A stretch of 64,000 nt of DNA from contig SBHC01000052.1 of the NCBI GenBank assembly GCA_006226375.1, positions 124,001-188,000 of the forward strand. Direction: 5' to 3'. The first letter of the stretch is position 1, and each line of letters starts with the position of its first letter. The stretch is from Deltaproteobacteria bacterium. Its GTDB lineage: Bacteria; Myxococcota_C; UBA6777. The notes under the pieces are model-generated. The model was not told the DNA's origin. It saw only the letters and a list, made by a program, of their open reading frames with translations, and made no database searches. Shown here piece after piece: positions 1-9,487 of the stretch. The position numbers and the translations under genes are program-made.

Positions 1-537
1 GAGGGTTGATTCGGCGTGGAGGATGTCGTCGATCGCAGCCTGCAAGTGTTTGTGGGCGTGCTCAAACAAGTCTTCGTGCCAGCGGATCTTGCAAACATCC
101 TGACGGGCTTCCTGAAGCTCTTTCAGTACTTTGTTGGATGCGTTGGCCTTGGACGCGGCTTTGGTGGCTTTGTCCAGCCGCGCAACAACCTCAATGACTC
201 GGTCTTTGGAGGTTCGGGCGTGGCCACTTTCGGGATCGTCATCGGGGTAGCGAAGAAGCTTGCGCACCGAAATTTCACCGTCTTGCATCTTCTGGACAAG
301 CTGTACAAACTCCTGCACGACAAGTCTGGCTTCGACAAGGGCTTCCATGGCTTGGATTTCGCCGTCTTCGATCTCTTGGGCGAGGATAACTTCTTGATCC
401 CGACTGAGGAGCGGGTTTTCTCCAATCTCTCGTAAGTAACTGCGGAGTTCATCTGGACTGCCTGACTGTTTGTTGTCAGCTGTTGTGGAAGAGGAAGAGG
501 ATTGGTCTTTTTGGGAGCGAGATGACGATTTCGGCAT
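1..537 (-). CDS. rpoD: RNA polymerase sigma-70 factor, primary (RpoD-like), N-terminal part
   Basis: This gene is cut by the window start; 179 codons are visible on the minus strand with no stop. The start is the ATG at 537. A Ser-rich leader of about 28 residues is followed by a clear sigma-70 region 1.2, with the core DELRSYLREIGENPLLSRDQ and then an IEDGE-type helix. A helical segment like the non-conserved region between 1.2 and 2 in primary sigma factors follows. The acidic region 1.1 of classical RpoD is absent. Regions 2-4, which bind core polymerase and the -10/-35 elements, lie outside the window, so assignment as the housekeeping factor rather than a paralog is likely but not proven. 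It is transcribed away from the kinase at 788, and a good -10 element lies about 65 bp upstream. Confidence 0.8.
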   Translation of the reverse strand, partial: MPKSSSRSQKDQSSSSSTTADNKQSGSPDELRSYLREIGENPLLSRDQEVILAQEIEDGEIQAMEALVEARLVVQEFVQLVQKMQDGEISVRKLLRYPDDDPESGHARTSKDRVIEVVARLDKATKAASKANASNKVLKELQEARQDVCKIRWHEDLFEHAHKHLQAAIDDILHAESTL

Positions 538-601
538 AGAAAAGCCTCGTTAAGACCTCGTGGTTACGGATGCTATCGAATCATAGACATAGTCTGTGAT
601 C

Positions 602-629
602 ATTATACACAAAAGTCGGCAGGTGAAAA
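602..629 (-). promoter_or_regulatory. Putative sigma-70 promoter of the sigma factor gene
   Basis: On the minus strand a perfect TATAAT (plus positions 602-607) is preceded after 16 bp by TTTTCA (624-629), a 4/6 match to TTGACA. It lies about 65 bp upstream of the sigma gene ATG at 537 and points towards it. Identified by eye only. Confidence 0.5.
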
Positions 630-673
630 CCGTGAAAGCTGAAGTTCGGCGTTCACAGTCTTTTCCCTTGCTT

Positions 674-714
674 CTTCCTGCAGGAAGGGTATAGACCTCA
701 AGGGCCGTAACGGC
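674..714. promoter_or_regulatory. Two palindromes in a divergent intergenic region
   Basis: Positions 674-687 form a perfect 14-bp palindrome (CTTCCTGCAGGAAG). Positions 704-714 form a second inverted repeat, GCCGT-A-ACGGC. Both lie between the divergent sigma factor and kinase genes, where operators are common. No regulator is known for them, and chance occurrence cannot be excluded. Confidence 0.3.
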
Positions 715-787
715 TATAACAGTTGGGAACTTCTGAGAACCATACTTGCTTGTGTCAGGAACCCACTTCAAAGTGGCTAACGAAGTG

Positions 788-2269
788 ATGGAATCGCTAG
801 GGAACGGATATTTGTTGGGTGGTCGTTGGGCTTTGGTCGAGCCCATCGGAGAAGGTGGAATGGGTCAGGTATTCCGAGCCCAAGACGCCAAAACCAACCA
901 ATTTGTGGCGGTCAAAATCCTGGAACGGGATGCCGCCGACCAGGACGGAGCTGACCGGTTTTACCTGGAAGCTCAGGTCTCACGACGCCTTCGTCACCCC
1001 CATATTGTCGACTTGTACGACTTCGGCTTTGACGAATACAACGGCTTCTACATGGTGATGGAGCTGTTGGAAGGTTGTGATCTGGCCAAGTACCTCGCCA
1101 ACAACCCCGAAGACATCCCCCTTGATTTGGTGGGGTACTTGTTTGAGCAGATCTGTGACGCCATGACACATGCTCACAACAAAGGCGTTGTGCATCGAGA
1201 CCTTAAACCCTCCAATATCTTTCTTGTCGGGGGGCCCGAAGCTCTCGACCATGTGAAACTTTTAGACTTTGGTATCGCCAAAGTGGAAGACCAGTTGGCC
1301 AATCACAAGACCGCACAGGGCATTGTTCTGGGTACTCCTCGTTATGTCTCACCAGAGCAAGCTCAGGGTCTGCCGATGGATCATCGCTCCGATCTTTACT
1401 CCCTGGCTGCGATCTTGTTTGAGGTGTTGACGCGGCGTCCTTTGTTTTCTGCGGGCAAGCCCTTTGAGTATCTGGTCCAGCATGTCAAAGCGCCCATCCC
1501 TTCTCTGTTGGAAGTCGCTCCTGAAAAAGGATTTCCTCCTGCTCTGGACCAAGTGCTGGCAGACGCTCTGGCGAAAAAACCCGAAGATCGCATCCCCAGC
1601 ATGATCATGTTTCGGAATCGGCTGTATGAGGCGATCTTCTTTGAGCCACATCCTTCTCTTGACCCAACGGATGAGGTCTCCAACCCGATTGTCTCACCCT
1701 TGCGCAAACCGAAAATTCGCTCGGGGGAGCAGAAGCCGAGCAAGCCTGTTATCATCACCGCACGCAAAGGCGGAGAGCGGCCAAGCCGACGGGCAACCAA
1801 GACAGAGCCTGGCGGCAATCCTGAGCCGACTTCCACGGCCAACGCCATCTTCTCAGCGCCCTCCAAACATCGCGGCACACCGGCTTTGGGGACGCGTCGA
1901 AGCGACTCGGGAGCGATGAACCCTGCGGCTGATTCTGCCCCTGTTGCCATGCCGGATACCCGTGCTCGTCTGCAAAGTGCTCAGAAAGTTGGAGTGCAGC
2001 CCTCAGCGAAACAGGAACCCAAGTCCTCCAGCAACATTCGATTTGTTGCTATCGTCATGGGTCTGACCCTTCTTGTCTTTGGGCTTGGCTTGTTTGGATG
2101 GACCCGGATTGCTCCCCAACATCCCTTGTCGGTTCGAGTGACCAAGATCTGGAAACAAACCACCAACACCGTTCGTGGTTGGTTGGGTCGTCCAGTAAAA
2201 GACAACTCCAACCCCAAGACACGAAAAAACTTCTGGGATACGCTGGAAGACCCACCACCGCGTCGGTAA
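788..2269 (+). CDS. Transmembrane Ser/Thr protein kinase (Hanks/PknB type)
   Basis: This is a 493-residue eukaryotic-type kinase that phosphorylates Ser/Thr on unidentified targets. Seen: Gly loop GEGGMG (about 21-26), catalytic Lys in VAVK (about 43), HRD (136-138) with LKPSN, DFG (160-162), and a GTPRY..PEQ activation-loop end. About 130 residues of low-complexity Ser/Pro/Lys linker follow. A transmembrane helix lies at about 418-440, and a basic tail of about 55 residues lies outside the membrane. No PASTA or other known sensor domain is visible. The ATG at 788 is preferred over an in-frame TTG at 746 because the kinase fold begins just after it and the TTG has no ribosome site. It stands alone, divergent from the sigma gene and tail-to-tail with the M16 peptidase. 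All residues needed for activity are present. Confidence 0.9.
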   Translation: MESLGNGYLLGGRWALVEPIGEGGMGQVFRAQDAKTNQFVAVKILERDAADQDGADRFYLEAQVSRRLRHPHIVDLYDFGFDEYNGFYMVMELLEGCDLAKYLANNPEDIPLDLVGYLFEQICDAMTHAHNKGVVHRDLKPSNIFLVGGPEALDHVKLLDFGIAKVEDQLANHKTAQGIVLGTPRYVSPEQAQGLPMDHRSDLYSLAAILFEVLTRRPLFSAGKPFEYLVQHVKAPIPSLLEVAPEKGFPPALDQVLADALAKKPEDRIPSMIMFRNRLYEAIFFEPHPSLDPTDEVSNPIVSPLRKPKIRSGEQKPSKPVIITARKGGERPSRRATKTEPGGNPEPTSTANAIFSAPSKHRGTPALGTRRSDSGAMNPAADSAPVAMPDTRARLQSAQKVGVQPSAKQEPKSSSNIRFVAIVMGLTLLVFGLGLFGWTRIAPQHPLSVRVTKIWKQTTNTVRGWLGRPVKDNSNPKTRKNFWDTLEDPPPRR

Positions 2270-2291
2270 TGTCCTCCCTTTCAATAGCGGC

Positions 2292-5200
2292 TCATTGGGT
2301 GCGAATGACCTTGCCAAACGTGGATAGCTTCGGCTTGCCCTTGAAAGCCAAATCCCATCCAACCACCAAGATCACAAAGCGCTCAGGGTGAAGGAACGCT
2401 CGGATGGCTTTCTCAATGTCTTTGGGGGTCAAGCGCATCAAGCGTTGCCTGTACGACTCCAAGTAACGAGGCGGAAAGCCAAAGTAGTCGAAGTAGGCTT
2501 GTCGATAAACGATCTGACCTGGTGACTCAAACAAGAACAAGAATCGGTTGCTTAACGCTCGTTGGGTACGTTGGAGTACATCGGCCGTGATGGTTGGCGA
2601 CTTTCGTGCTTGCTTCAAGACCTTTAACATCACCTGGAGCGCTTGGGTCGTGGTCTTGGCCTGGGTTCCTGTATAGGCGACAAACAAGCCACGTTGAGGG
2701 CCGCTGAACAGCTTGCTTCCTGCATCATAGACGAGGCCTCGTCGGGTACGTAACTCTCGGAACAGGCGACTGAGCATCCCGCCTCCCAGGATATGATTCA
2801 TGACACGTGCAGCCATCCATTGAGGGTGATGACGGGGTGGCCCCAAATGCCCCATCACGATGACAGACTGGGCGATTCGTTTGCGAACAAGGACAAGAGC
2901 AGGCCGGGTTTTTTTGGGCATGGTTCCCACGGAAGGAAACACCGTAGGGGCGGCTGTCCATCCCTTCACTTTCTGTTTCCACAGGCGAATCATATCCTTG
3001 GGCTTGAAGTTCCCGGTGATGGCCACCCGAATGTTTTGAGGGCGAAGGTATCGCTTGTGAAAGCGAACCAGATCGTCGCGTTGCAACGCTGCTATGGTTT
3101 TGGGGGTCGGGCGCTGGGCCCATCGATTTCTGGGGCCGTACACAAACTTTCGGAAGTGACCGAAGCCCAGGTAAAAGGGGTCATCGTTCCAGCGTCTATG
3201 GGCTGCCAACATTTGCGAACGCTGTTCCTGGACCTGCTCCTTGGCAAACTTGGGGGAACGAAGCATGCCTAGCAATTGCTCCAGGCCCCAGGCTGTGTCT
3301 CGTTGATGGACCAGCAGGGAAGCAAAGCCGTACTCGGCATCAATCCGACAGGTCAGGCTGGCTCCACGTAAGGCAAGCTGATGATCGAGCGAACTGCCTG
3401 AGGTTGTTCCCCAGCCTCCGGTCCGCATCACAGCGCCCGTCATTTCTGCAAGACCCAGCTTTTGGGGGGGGTCATACACCCGGCCCGAGCGGAACAATGT
3501 GTACATCCGGACCAAAGGCAGCTCGTTGTCCGGCAGAAGGTAAAGTGTCAGGCCATTGTCTAGTTTCACCACTTGAGGGCGTTTGGGGGCAAAGATCAAG
3601 GGCGGGTATTTCAGATCTTTGGGGTGTTGGTTCAGGCCTTTGGGAAGTGGTCGAAGAGTCATCGGCACAAGTTGGACAGAACGCAGCAATTGATGGGCTT
3701 GTTGCCGAACGGTGAGGCGAGGTTTGCTCGGGACTTTGCGCTTGGGAGTGGTGGGTTTTGATGTTGCAGGTTGGGGCTTTCGAGGCCGGGGTGGAGGCTT
3801 TCTTTCAGGTTCTCCAAACAGGTCGATGTTGTTTAACTCTGTGTCATCATCAAGGGAGGATGCATCGGGGGGTTCTGGTTTGGTGAGGGTCGCGATCGTT
3901 CGATTGGACACTCTCAGGTACTTCTTCGCCACACGTTGAATGTCTTGAGGAGTGATCCGGCTAAGACGTTGGCTTTGTGTTGCTACATACTTCCAACTCC
4001 CCACCACTGCATGATAGTAGCTGAGCTTGGAAGCCAGCCCCTGATTCGACTGCAAGCCTAGCCAATACGCCATCGTAATCTGGCTTCGAACACGCTGCAG
4101 TTCGTCCTTCGAAACAAGAGTGGTCTTGAGCTTCTTCAACTCTCTCCACAGTATTTGTTCAACGTAGGAGTTAGTTGCTATTCCTGTGGGCAGTGCTCCC
4201 AGAGCAAACAGGTTGGGAAACCGTGAGCCTGGGATGCTGGAAGCCCACACGTCTTGGACGACCCCGGACGAGACCAAGGCTTTGTGGAGACGAGAGGTTC
4301 GCCCTTGGGTGAGGAGCGCTTCAATGATATCGAACACATCATCGTCAGGGTGTGGGGCTGTGGGTTTGTGGAATCCCATATAAATTTGGGGGCGAGCATC
4401 AAACTCCACCTTGACTCGACGTTCTCCTTGCTGCTCGGGCTCCACTGTCCGTACCAGTGGGGCTGAAGGTCCTGGAGGAATCTTTCCAAAGGTTCGTTGA
4501 AGCAGCTTGATGGTGGAAGGGATGTCAATGTCTCCCACAACCGAGCCGACCATGTTGGAGGGGACGTAGTAACGGCGAAAGAATTGTCGGAGTGCGCGGA
4601 ATGGAATCGTTGTGATGTCGCTCATCCATCCCACCGTTGGCAACCGGTAGGGGTGGGCGGAGAATGCTGCTGCGAGAAACGCTTCGTACAGCCGTCCTTT
4701 GCCTTTGGACATCGCCATCCTTCGTTCTTCAGCGACGACCGCTCGTTCCTTGTAATACCCACGAAACACGGGGGCAGCGAGCCGGGCGGCTTCTTGTTGT
4801 GCCCACAGCGCGAGACGATTGGAAGGTAGGCTCACATAATAACTGGTTAGATCCTTGCCTGTGCTGGCGTTGAGACCCTTGCCTCCTTGGATTTGATAGA
4901 GCCTGGAGAACTCGTCCATCTTGGCCCACTGTTGGTGCTTCTTTTGCAACTCATTGAGGTGAAGCTCCAGGTGTTTGACGAGAGGGGTGTCTCTCCCCTT
5001 GCTTTGCTGGCGTGCCAGGCTCAACGCTTCTCCCATACGCTGCACCTTGCGCAACAAGACCTTCTCCTTGCTCCAATTCTTTGTTCCCACGAGCGTGGTT
5101 CCTTTGAAGGCCATGTGCTCAAGGATGTGGGCGAGCCCTGTGTACCCTGTGGCTTCATCCACACCACCGGCCTTGACCCGAATGGTTGCCGAAAAGACGG

Positions 5201-5483
5201 GGGCGAAGGGTCGTCGCACCAGCAAGAAAGTCATTCCGTTCGAGAGCTTGACCTCCTTCACCAGCCGCAGCAGCCGCTGCCCTGCGATGTCGGGATTTGA
5301 CTCCGATAAGGCAGACCTCTTCGGTGCCTTTGGCGTTTGGGGTCGTTGCTGCTTCTTCTTGCGAAGAACCTTGTTGTGAGGTCGTGACGACGGGCGTGTG
5401 CTTGCTCCTTCTGCGTTGGCTTGGAAGCTGAACAACAAGCAGCACACGAAGGCATTCCACAGGATGGGGGAAGGTTTCATCAT
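2292..5483 (-). CDS. M16 family zinc peptidase, two M16 units in one chain
   Basis: The 1063-residue exported protein of the insulinase/pitrilysin family starts at the ATG at 5483, which follows a TAGGAG ribosome site. An N-terminal hydrophobic signal peptide (about 1-24) is followed by a basic Pro/Lys linker. The first M16 unit carries the inverted zinc motif HILEH (about 119-123), and a downstream VVAEERR segment gives the third zinc ligand. A Pro/Lys-rich linker near residue 560-600 joins a second M16 unit that has no HxxEH and is probably structural. This matches the known active-plus-inactive arrangement of M16 enzymes, which digest peptides in a closed chamber. It is probably periplasmic or surface exposed. 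The longer reading frame upstream (to 5543) has no supporting ribosome site. Confidence 0.9.
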   Translation of the reverse strand: MMKPSPILWNAFVCCLLFSFQANAEGASTRPSSRPHNKVLRKKKQQRPQTPKAPKRSALSESNPDIAGQRLLRLVKEVKLSNGMTFLLVRRPFAPVFSATIRVKAGGVDEATGYTGLAHILEHMAFKGTTLVGTKNWSKEKVLLRKVQRMGEALSLARQQSKGRDTPLVKHLELHLNELQKKHQQWAKMDEFSRLYQIQGGKGLNASTGKDLTSYYVSLPSNRLALWAQQEAARLAAPVFRGYYKERAVVAEERRMAMSKGKGRLYEAFLAAAFSAHPYRLPTVGWMSDITTIPFRALRQFFRRYYVPSNMVGSVVGDIDIPSTIKLLQRTFGKIPPGPSAPLVRTVEPEQQGERRVKVEFDARPQIYMGFHKPTAPHPDDDVFDIIEALLTQGRTSRLHKALVSSGVVQDVWASSIPGSRFPNLFALGALPTGIATNSYVEQILWRELKKLKTTLVSKDELQRVRSQITMAYWLGLQSNQGLASKLSYYHAVVGSWKYVATQSQRLSRITPQDIQRVAKKYLRVSNRTIATLTKPEPPDASSLDDDTELNNIDLFGEPERKPPPRPRKPQPATSKPTTPKRKVPSKPRLTVRQQAHQLLRSVQLVPMTLRPLPKGLNQHPKDLKYPPLIFAPKRPQVVKLDNGLTLYLLPDNELPLVRMYTLFRSGRVYDPPQKLGLAEMTGAVMRTGGWGTTSGSSLDHQLALRGASLTCRIDAEYGFASLLVHQRDTAWGLEQLLGMLRSPKFAKEQVQEQRSQMLAAHRRWNDDPFYLGFGHFRKFVYGPRNRWAQRPTPKTIAALQRDDLVRFHKRYLRPQNIRVAITGNFKPKDMIRLWKQKVKGWTAAPTVFPSVGTMPKKTRPALVLVRKRIAQSVIVMGHLGPPRHHPQWMAARVMNHILGGGMLSRLFRELRTRRGLVYDAGSKLFSGPQRGLFVAYTGTQAKTTTQALQVMLKVLKQARKSPTITADVLQRTQRALSNRFLFLFESPGQIVYRQAYFDYFGFPPRYLESYRQRLMRLTPKDIEKAIRAFLHPERFVILVVGWDLAFKGKPKLSTFGKVIRTQ

Positions 5484-5653
5484 AGAGGGTCTCCTACTTC
5501 TTTTGCACGTTGTTAACGTGACCGAGGTGTGTGTGGAATGCAAGCAGAGTTCTGCACTGTGGCTCTCATTTTTCTTCGATAGACATCCTTACGAAATTGT
5601 GGACAATGGTGGCTCTTGAAACCTTGGGATGATTCAACAAGAAGGAGCCACCG

Positions 5654-6682
5654 ATGAAACGATGGTGTTGGGTTTTGGGTGTATTGGGAATGTGTGGAAT
5701 GGCGTGGCAAACGGGCTACGCTGCAGATTCCAATGCAAAGAAGGAAGCCAAAAAGGCTAGCAAAGCGAGTTCCAAGACAAAAGCTCCCACACCTCAAAAG
5801 AGAGAGGCTTCGAAAGCTCGGTCGGAGGTTCCTGCTGCCCAGCCCTCCTCGTATGGTGCGCCTCCTGCTGGCGACATTTATCTTCTCCCCTGGAAGTGGG
5901 AGAAGGATGGTTATGCTCTGGGAAAGCCAAAGAACATCACCAAGCGGCCCAACGGGTATGACAACCAGCCTCATTTTGTCGATGATGGCACAAGCTTGCT
6001 GTTTGCATCCATCCGAAAAAAACAACAGGCCGACTTGTTTATGTATGACTTAAAGGGGGGGCACACCGTTCAGTTGACACACACTGAAGAGAGCGAGTTC
6101 TCGCCTACAATGGGGCCTGACAAATCCTACATCTCGACGGTGCGCGTTGCGATGGACAAAACGCAGCAGCTTTGGAAGTTCACCCACGCCAACAGCTCGC
6201 TGGGGCTTCTTCTTCCTGCGATTCGTCGGGTGGGCTACCACGCCTGGTTCTCCAAAACAGAGCTTGCCTTGTTTTTGGTGGGAGAGAAAGGAAAGCCTCA
6301 CACCCTCGTCACGACCGACCTGAAGACACAAAAAACCCGCCTTGTTACCAAGAATGCAGGACGATGTTTGCAGCCTGTCCCCAAAACAAACAAGGTGAGC
6401 TTTGTTTACAAACACAGCAAAGACAAGTGGTACATCAAGACTGTGGAGGCAAAGACAGGGAAGGTGGTGACTTTAATTCAGACGCTACCTGGGCAGGAAG
6501 ATTATGCCTGGACGCCGCGCGGAGAGCTTGTCATGGGGCACGGTCCGCGGTTGTTCCTGTGGAAGCCTGGGACGCCCAAAACGTGGAAGTTGATTGCGGA
6601 GTGGAAGAAGGCCAAGTTCTCCAAAATTCAGCGGATCGCAATAAGCCCAACCAACTCACACCTTGCGTTTGTGGGGCAGTGA
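5654..6682 (+). CDS. Exported TolB-like beta-propeller protein
   Basis: The 342-residue protein has a signal peptide (cleavage near TGYA-A, residue 24) and an AAGGAG ribosome site before the ATG. A Lys/Ala/Ser-rich linker occupies about 25-70. The rest shows PD40/TolB-style repeats, each with the pattern of a phrase such as QPHFVDDGTSLLFAS followed by a strand ending in an aspartate-rich turn. Propellers of this type usually act as protein-binding scaffolds in the periplasm. There is no catalytic motif. It faces the Omp85 gene tail to tail with a 29-bp gap. Partner and function are unknown. Confidence 0.65.
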   Translation: MKRWCWVLGVLGMCGMAWQTGYAADSNAKKEAKKASKASSKTKAPTPQKREASKARSEVPAAQPSSYGAPPAGDIYLLPWKWEKDGYALGKPKNITKRPNGYDNQPHFVDDGTSLLFASIRKKQQADLFMYDLKGGHTVQLTHTEESEFSPTMGPDKSYISTVRVAMDKTQQLWKFTHANSSLGLLLPAIRRVGYHAWFSKTELALFLVGEKGKPHTLVTTDLKTQKTRLVTKNAGRCLQPVPKTNKVSFVYKHSKDKWYIKTVEAKTGKVVTLIQTLPGQEDYAWTPRGELVMGHGPRLFLWKPGTPKTWKLIAEWKKAKFSKIQRIAISPTNSHLAFVGQ

Positions 6683-6711
6683 GGGAGCCGCTTTGGCACT
6701 TTCACTCCAAG

Positions 6712-8154
6712 CTAGAAGATATGGTTGACCCAAAAGTAGGCGCCCCAATCTTGGTCAGTGGGTGACCAGCCAACATCCACACGCATGATAAAGGTCTCTC
6801 CCCACTGAAGCCTTCCTCCTCCACCGACAGCAAGCGTGAAACCAAAGTCATCCCCGTCGAGTGCACGACGTGTCGCGTCGCTGCGAAATGTATAGTCGGC
6901 CCACACTCTGCCCGTGTCAGCAAACGCAATCAAACCCAGGCGGATGCGCTGTCGAAACACGGTAAAATCAAAGATCACACTGCGTAGCTCAATGTTACCC
7001 ACAAGCTTAATCTTGCCGTAAAAACGCTGTGAGCGGATGCCTCGAACGGTGTCCATTCCTCCCGGTCCTTCGAGAGGAATGATGCCGCCCATGGAGTAGA
7101 GTTCGTAGAGTGGAACATCACCCCAAAGCATATCTCCCAACACACGGATCGCCAAGACCAGATAGGGCTTCCAGATTGGTACAAAGAAGCGCAGGTTGAG
7201 GTGCCCTCCTGCAAACGCGAGCCCCGGTGCAAGACCTGGAAGAATGGCCCGGATGGAGAGCTCGTGAAGCATCCCTCGGCTGGGAGAGAACTCATGGTCC
7301 CGGCTGTCGTACTGAAGCCCCAAGACTGCCTTGAGTTGGGAGTGAGGCCGGAGCCCACGCAGCATGTTCCGTAAGGTTTGTGAGATGTCGTCGCTGCCTT
7401 GCAAGGAGCGCCGAAGGTCTTCCTCCAGTTTGCCTCCACGGTTGGGCGTGATGGTGTTGTGGGTAAAACTCAGCGAGCTGTAAAGCTCAAGCCGATGTCC
7501 TTGCTTTTGAATGATACGGTTGAACATACCGAACGAAGCGTTGGGATACATCCTGTCGTATTCGTAGTACTTGCGAGGGCGCTCCGGGTCTCGTGGGGCA
7601 GCGTTCCCCAGCCCGTAGTAGCCGGTGGTTGTGAAGCGAAAGAAGCCTGCTGCTAACATGATCCTTGTGGTGTTGCGAAGAAGACCACGCAGGTCAAACA
7701 CGATGGTGTCGCGGTGAAAGGGAAACTCCGCGTTCCCTTCCGCGTCCACCTTGACAGTGGCAAACAAACGGAAAAAGAGCCGCCAGTGGTAAGGCTCTAA
7801 GCCCTCGCGAAACTGCGCAATGCTGCCCAAGGCTCCGAAGCCAAACCCCCGGTCGCTGTTGTAATTGATCGCCGGCAGGATGCTGTACTCTCGGCGGTTG
7901 GGGTCCCGCTTCTTGCGGGTTCGGGGCTTCTTCTTGGGAAGCGTTTGTGTCTGTGGTGGTGGCTTCATGGCAGGCGAACGCTTCTGTGGCGAACCTGTCC
8001 TAGCGGACCGATCCAACCAGGGCTTTGCCTTGGGTTGCAGGTCTGGAGGCTGCGAAGGCTGCTCCGCTCTTGCTGACTGTGGAAGTACCACGAGCGACAA
8101 CAGCACCAGGTGGAGAGCGACTGACAAGGTTCGGAAGAGGGGAGAAGTGTTCAT
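6712..8154 (-). CDS. Omp85/BamA-type surface antigen barrel without POTRA domains
   Basis: The protein has 480 residues starting at the ATG at 8154. A signal peptide ends near ARA-E (about residue 30), and a Pro/Lys linker follows. The remainder is a 16-strand-type D15 surface-antigen domain: alternating amphipathic strands, a VRGIRSQRFYG segment equivalent to the VRGF/IRGF loop that plugs Omp85 barrels, FADTGRVW near the C-terminus, and a terminal aromatic (HIF). No POTRA repeats precede the barrel, unlike BamA/TamA, so it is probably a passive outer-membrane barrel or an export pore for neighbouring surface proteins. Its ATG overlaps the TGA of the upstream Cys-rich lipoprotein gene (ATGA), which suggests translational coupling. 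Confidence 0.8.
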   Translation of the reverse strand: MNTSPLFRTLSVALHLVLLSLVVLPQSARAEQPSQPPDLQPKAKPWLDRSARTGSPQKRSPAMKPPPQTQTLPKKKPRTRKKRDPNRREYSILPAINYNSDRGFGFGALGSIAQFREGLEPYHWRLFFRLFATVKVDAEGNAEFPFHRDTIVFDLRGLLRNTTRIMLAAGFFRFTTTGYYGLGNAAPRDPERPRKYYEYDRMYPNASFGMFNRIIQKQGHRLELYSSLSFTHNTITPNRGGKLEEDLRRSLQGSDDISQTLRNMLRGLRPHSQLKAVLGLQYDSRDHEFSPSRGMLHELSIRAILPGLAPGLAFAGGHLNLRFFVPIWKPYLVLAIRVLGDMLWGDVPLYELYSMGGIIPLEGPGGMDTVRGIRSQRFYGKIKLVGNIELRSVIFDFTVFRQRIRLGLIAFADTGRVWADYTFRSDATRRALDGDDFGFTLAVGGGGRLQWGETFIMRVDVGWSPTDQDWGAYFWVNHIF

Positions 8155-9440
8155 GAAGGTCCGCAAATCGATCCAGTGCCAAGGTTCACACATTGTAGGC
8201 CAGAGGGGCAGGTTTGTCCGCTGTCGCAACGCCAACCACAGAAGCTTCCCGCTCCTGTTTGAAGGACACAGTCTGCGTTGGGTGGTGCCGCTGGGCAAGA
8301 GCTACCGCTTCCTTGCACGCAAGGTGACGCACAATATCCATTCTGACTCGTGGATTGCACCTTGATGCAGCGAAGCCCTGCGTTGCATTCGATATCGCTT
8401 TGGCACAGCGCGCCGTGGGCCTTTTTGTTGCCGCCTGTGCAGAAGGAGAAGTCTAGCTGGCAGTTGTTGCAACGGAGCTGGCCGTCTGTGTAGCCCAGGT
8501 CTTTGCAGGTCTTGTTCTTGAGGTCGGTTCCGTCGCAGGCTTCGCTGGCTTCTGCCTTGTTGTCTCCGCAGGTTGCACTAGACCCACCTCCACCACCGCA
8601 GAAATTCTTTCCTGCATAAGGCAGGCATTGTAGGCCACTGGGGCAGGCCCCTGGTGAGCAAGGCCACCCACAAAGCCGGTTGGTGCCAGACTGGAACACA
8701 CATTTGGCATCGTTGGGGCAGGGCTTGCTGTCGCTGCAGGTCGCTCCACAGTAACCGGGCTTGGTGACATCAAACTTGGTGCAAACCTTGCTTTGGCACT
8801 CGTCGTTTGTGGTGCATGTTTGCCCAAAGGTCTTTGTACCGCCTCCTGTGCAGGCTGATGTATCAAACTGACAATCGGTACATTTGAGCTGGCCTCCCTG
8901 GTATCCCAGTGTGGAACATCCTTCTCCTTTAAGTTTGTCTTCTTCACACTCTTCACCGGGTTCGACGATCAGGTTGCCACACTTGGACACTTTGTTGACG
9001 CAAGAGGTTGGGTCGATCTGGCAGCCTGTACAGGTTAGATCTCCTTTCTCGTAGCCAAACTGTGGGCAGTCTTTCCCGTTGAAGTTGGTTCCATCGCAGC
9101 CTTCGCCTGGGTCGACTTTTCCGTTCCCGCAAGTGGCCGGAGGAGCTTCCGATCCTGATGCGGTGTCTGAGCCGCCGCTATCAGGAGGTGAGGTGCCTCC
9201 GTCTGGGTTTGGGCTTTCGCTTCCTCCTCCCACAGGGATGCAACTTCCTGTGCTCACCTGACAGGTTTCCCCGTTGAGACATTCTGTGTCGGAGGCGCAA
9301 GACTGAATGCACTCTCCTTGGATGCACTTTTGGTTGCGAGCGCATTGACTGTTCTTCTCACAGGTGCTGGAGCTGCACCCCAGGCTGAGCCACAAACAAC
9401 CCAACACGATTCCAAGAGACAGAAAGATTCTGGCTTTCAT
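8151..9440 (-). CDS. Cys-rich lipoprotein with myxococcal Cys repeats
   Basis: The 429-residue protein has a lipoprotein signal with lipid-accepting Cys in LSLGC (residue 22). A Ser/Pro/Gly spacer follows. Three repeats follow the plan CGN..v.pGE.CDg....g..C...GY..G.L.C..CQ.d...C, resembling the myxococcal cysteine-rich repeat family. Two other Cys modules, each ending CPSGLQC, alternate with them. The protein must be heavily disulfide bonded and is presumably on the cell surface. It lies 47 bp downstream of the MopE-repeat gene and overlaps the Omp85 gene by 4 bp, so the three look like one operon. Ligands are unknown. Confidence 0.8.
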   Translation of the reverse strand: MKARIFLSLGIVLGCLWLSLGCSSSTCEKNSQCARNQKCIQGECIQSCASDTECLNGETCQVSTGSCIPVGGGSESPNPDGGTSPPDSGGSDTASGSEAPPATCGNGKVDPGEGCDGTNFNGKDCPQFGYEKGDLTCTGCQIDPTSCVNKVSKCGNLIVEPGEECEEDKLKGEGCSTLGYQGGQLKCTDCQFDTSACTGGGTKTFGQTCTTNDECQSKVCTKFDVTKPGYCGATCSDSKPCPNDAKCVFQSGTNRLCGWPCSPGACPSGLQCLPYAGKNFCGGGGGSSATCGDNKAEASEACDGTDLKNKTCKDLGYTDGQLRCNNCQLDFSFCTGGNKKAHGALCQSDIECNAGLRCIKVQSTSQNGYCASPCVQGSGSSCPAAPPNADCVLQTGAGSFCGWRCDSGQTCPSGLQCVNLGTGSICGPS

Positions 9441-9487
9441 TTCCTTATCCTATGTTGGTCGTATGATGAGGAAGGGCTGGGGTCGGA

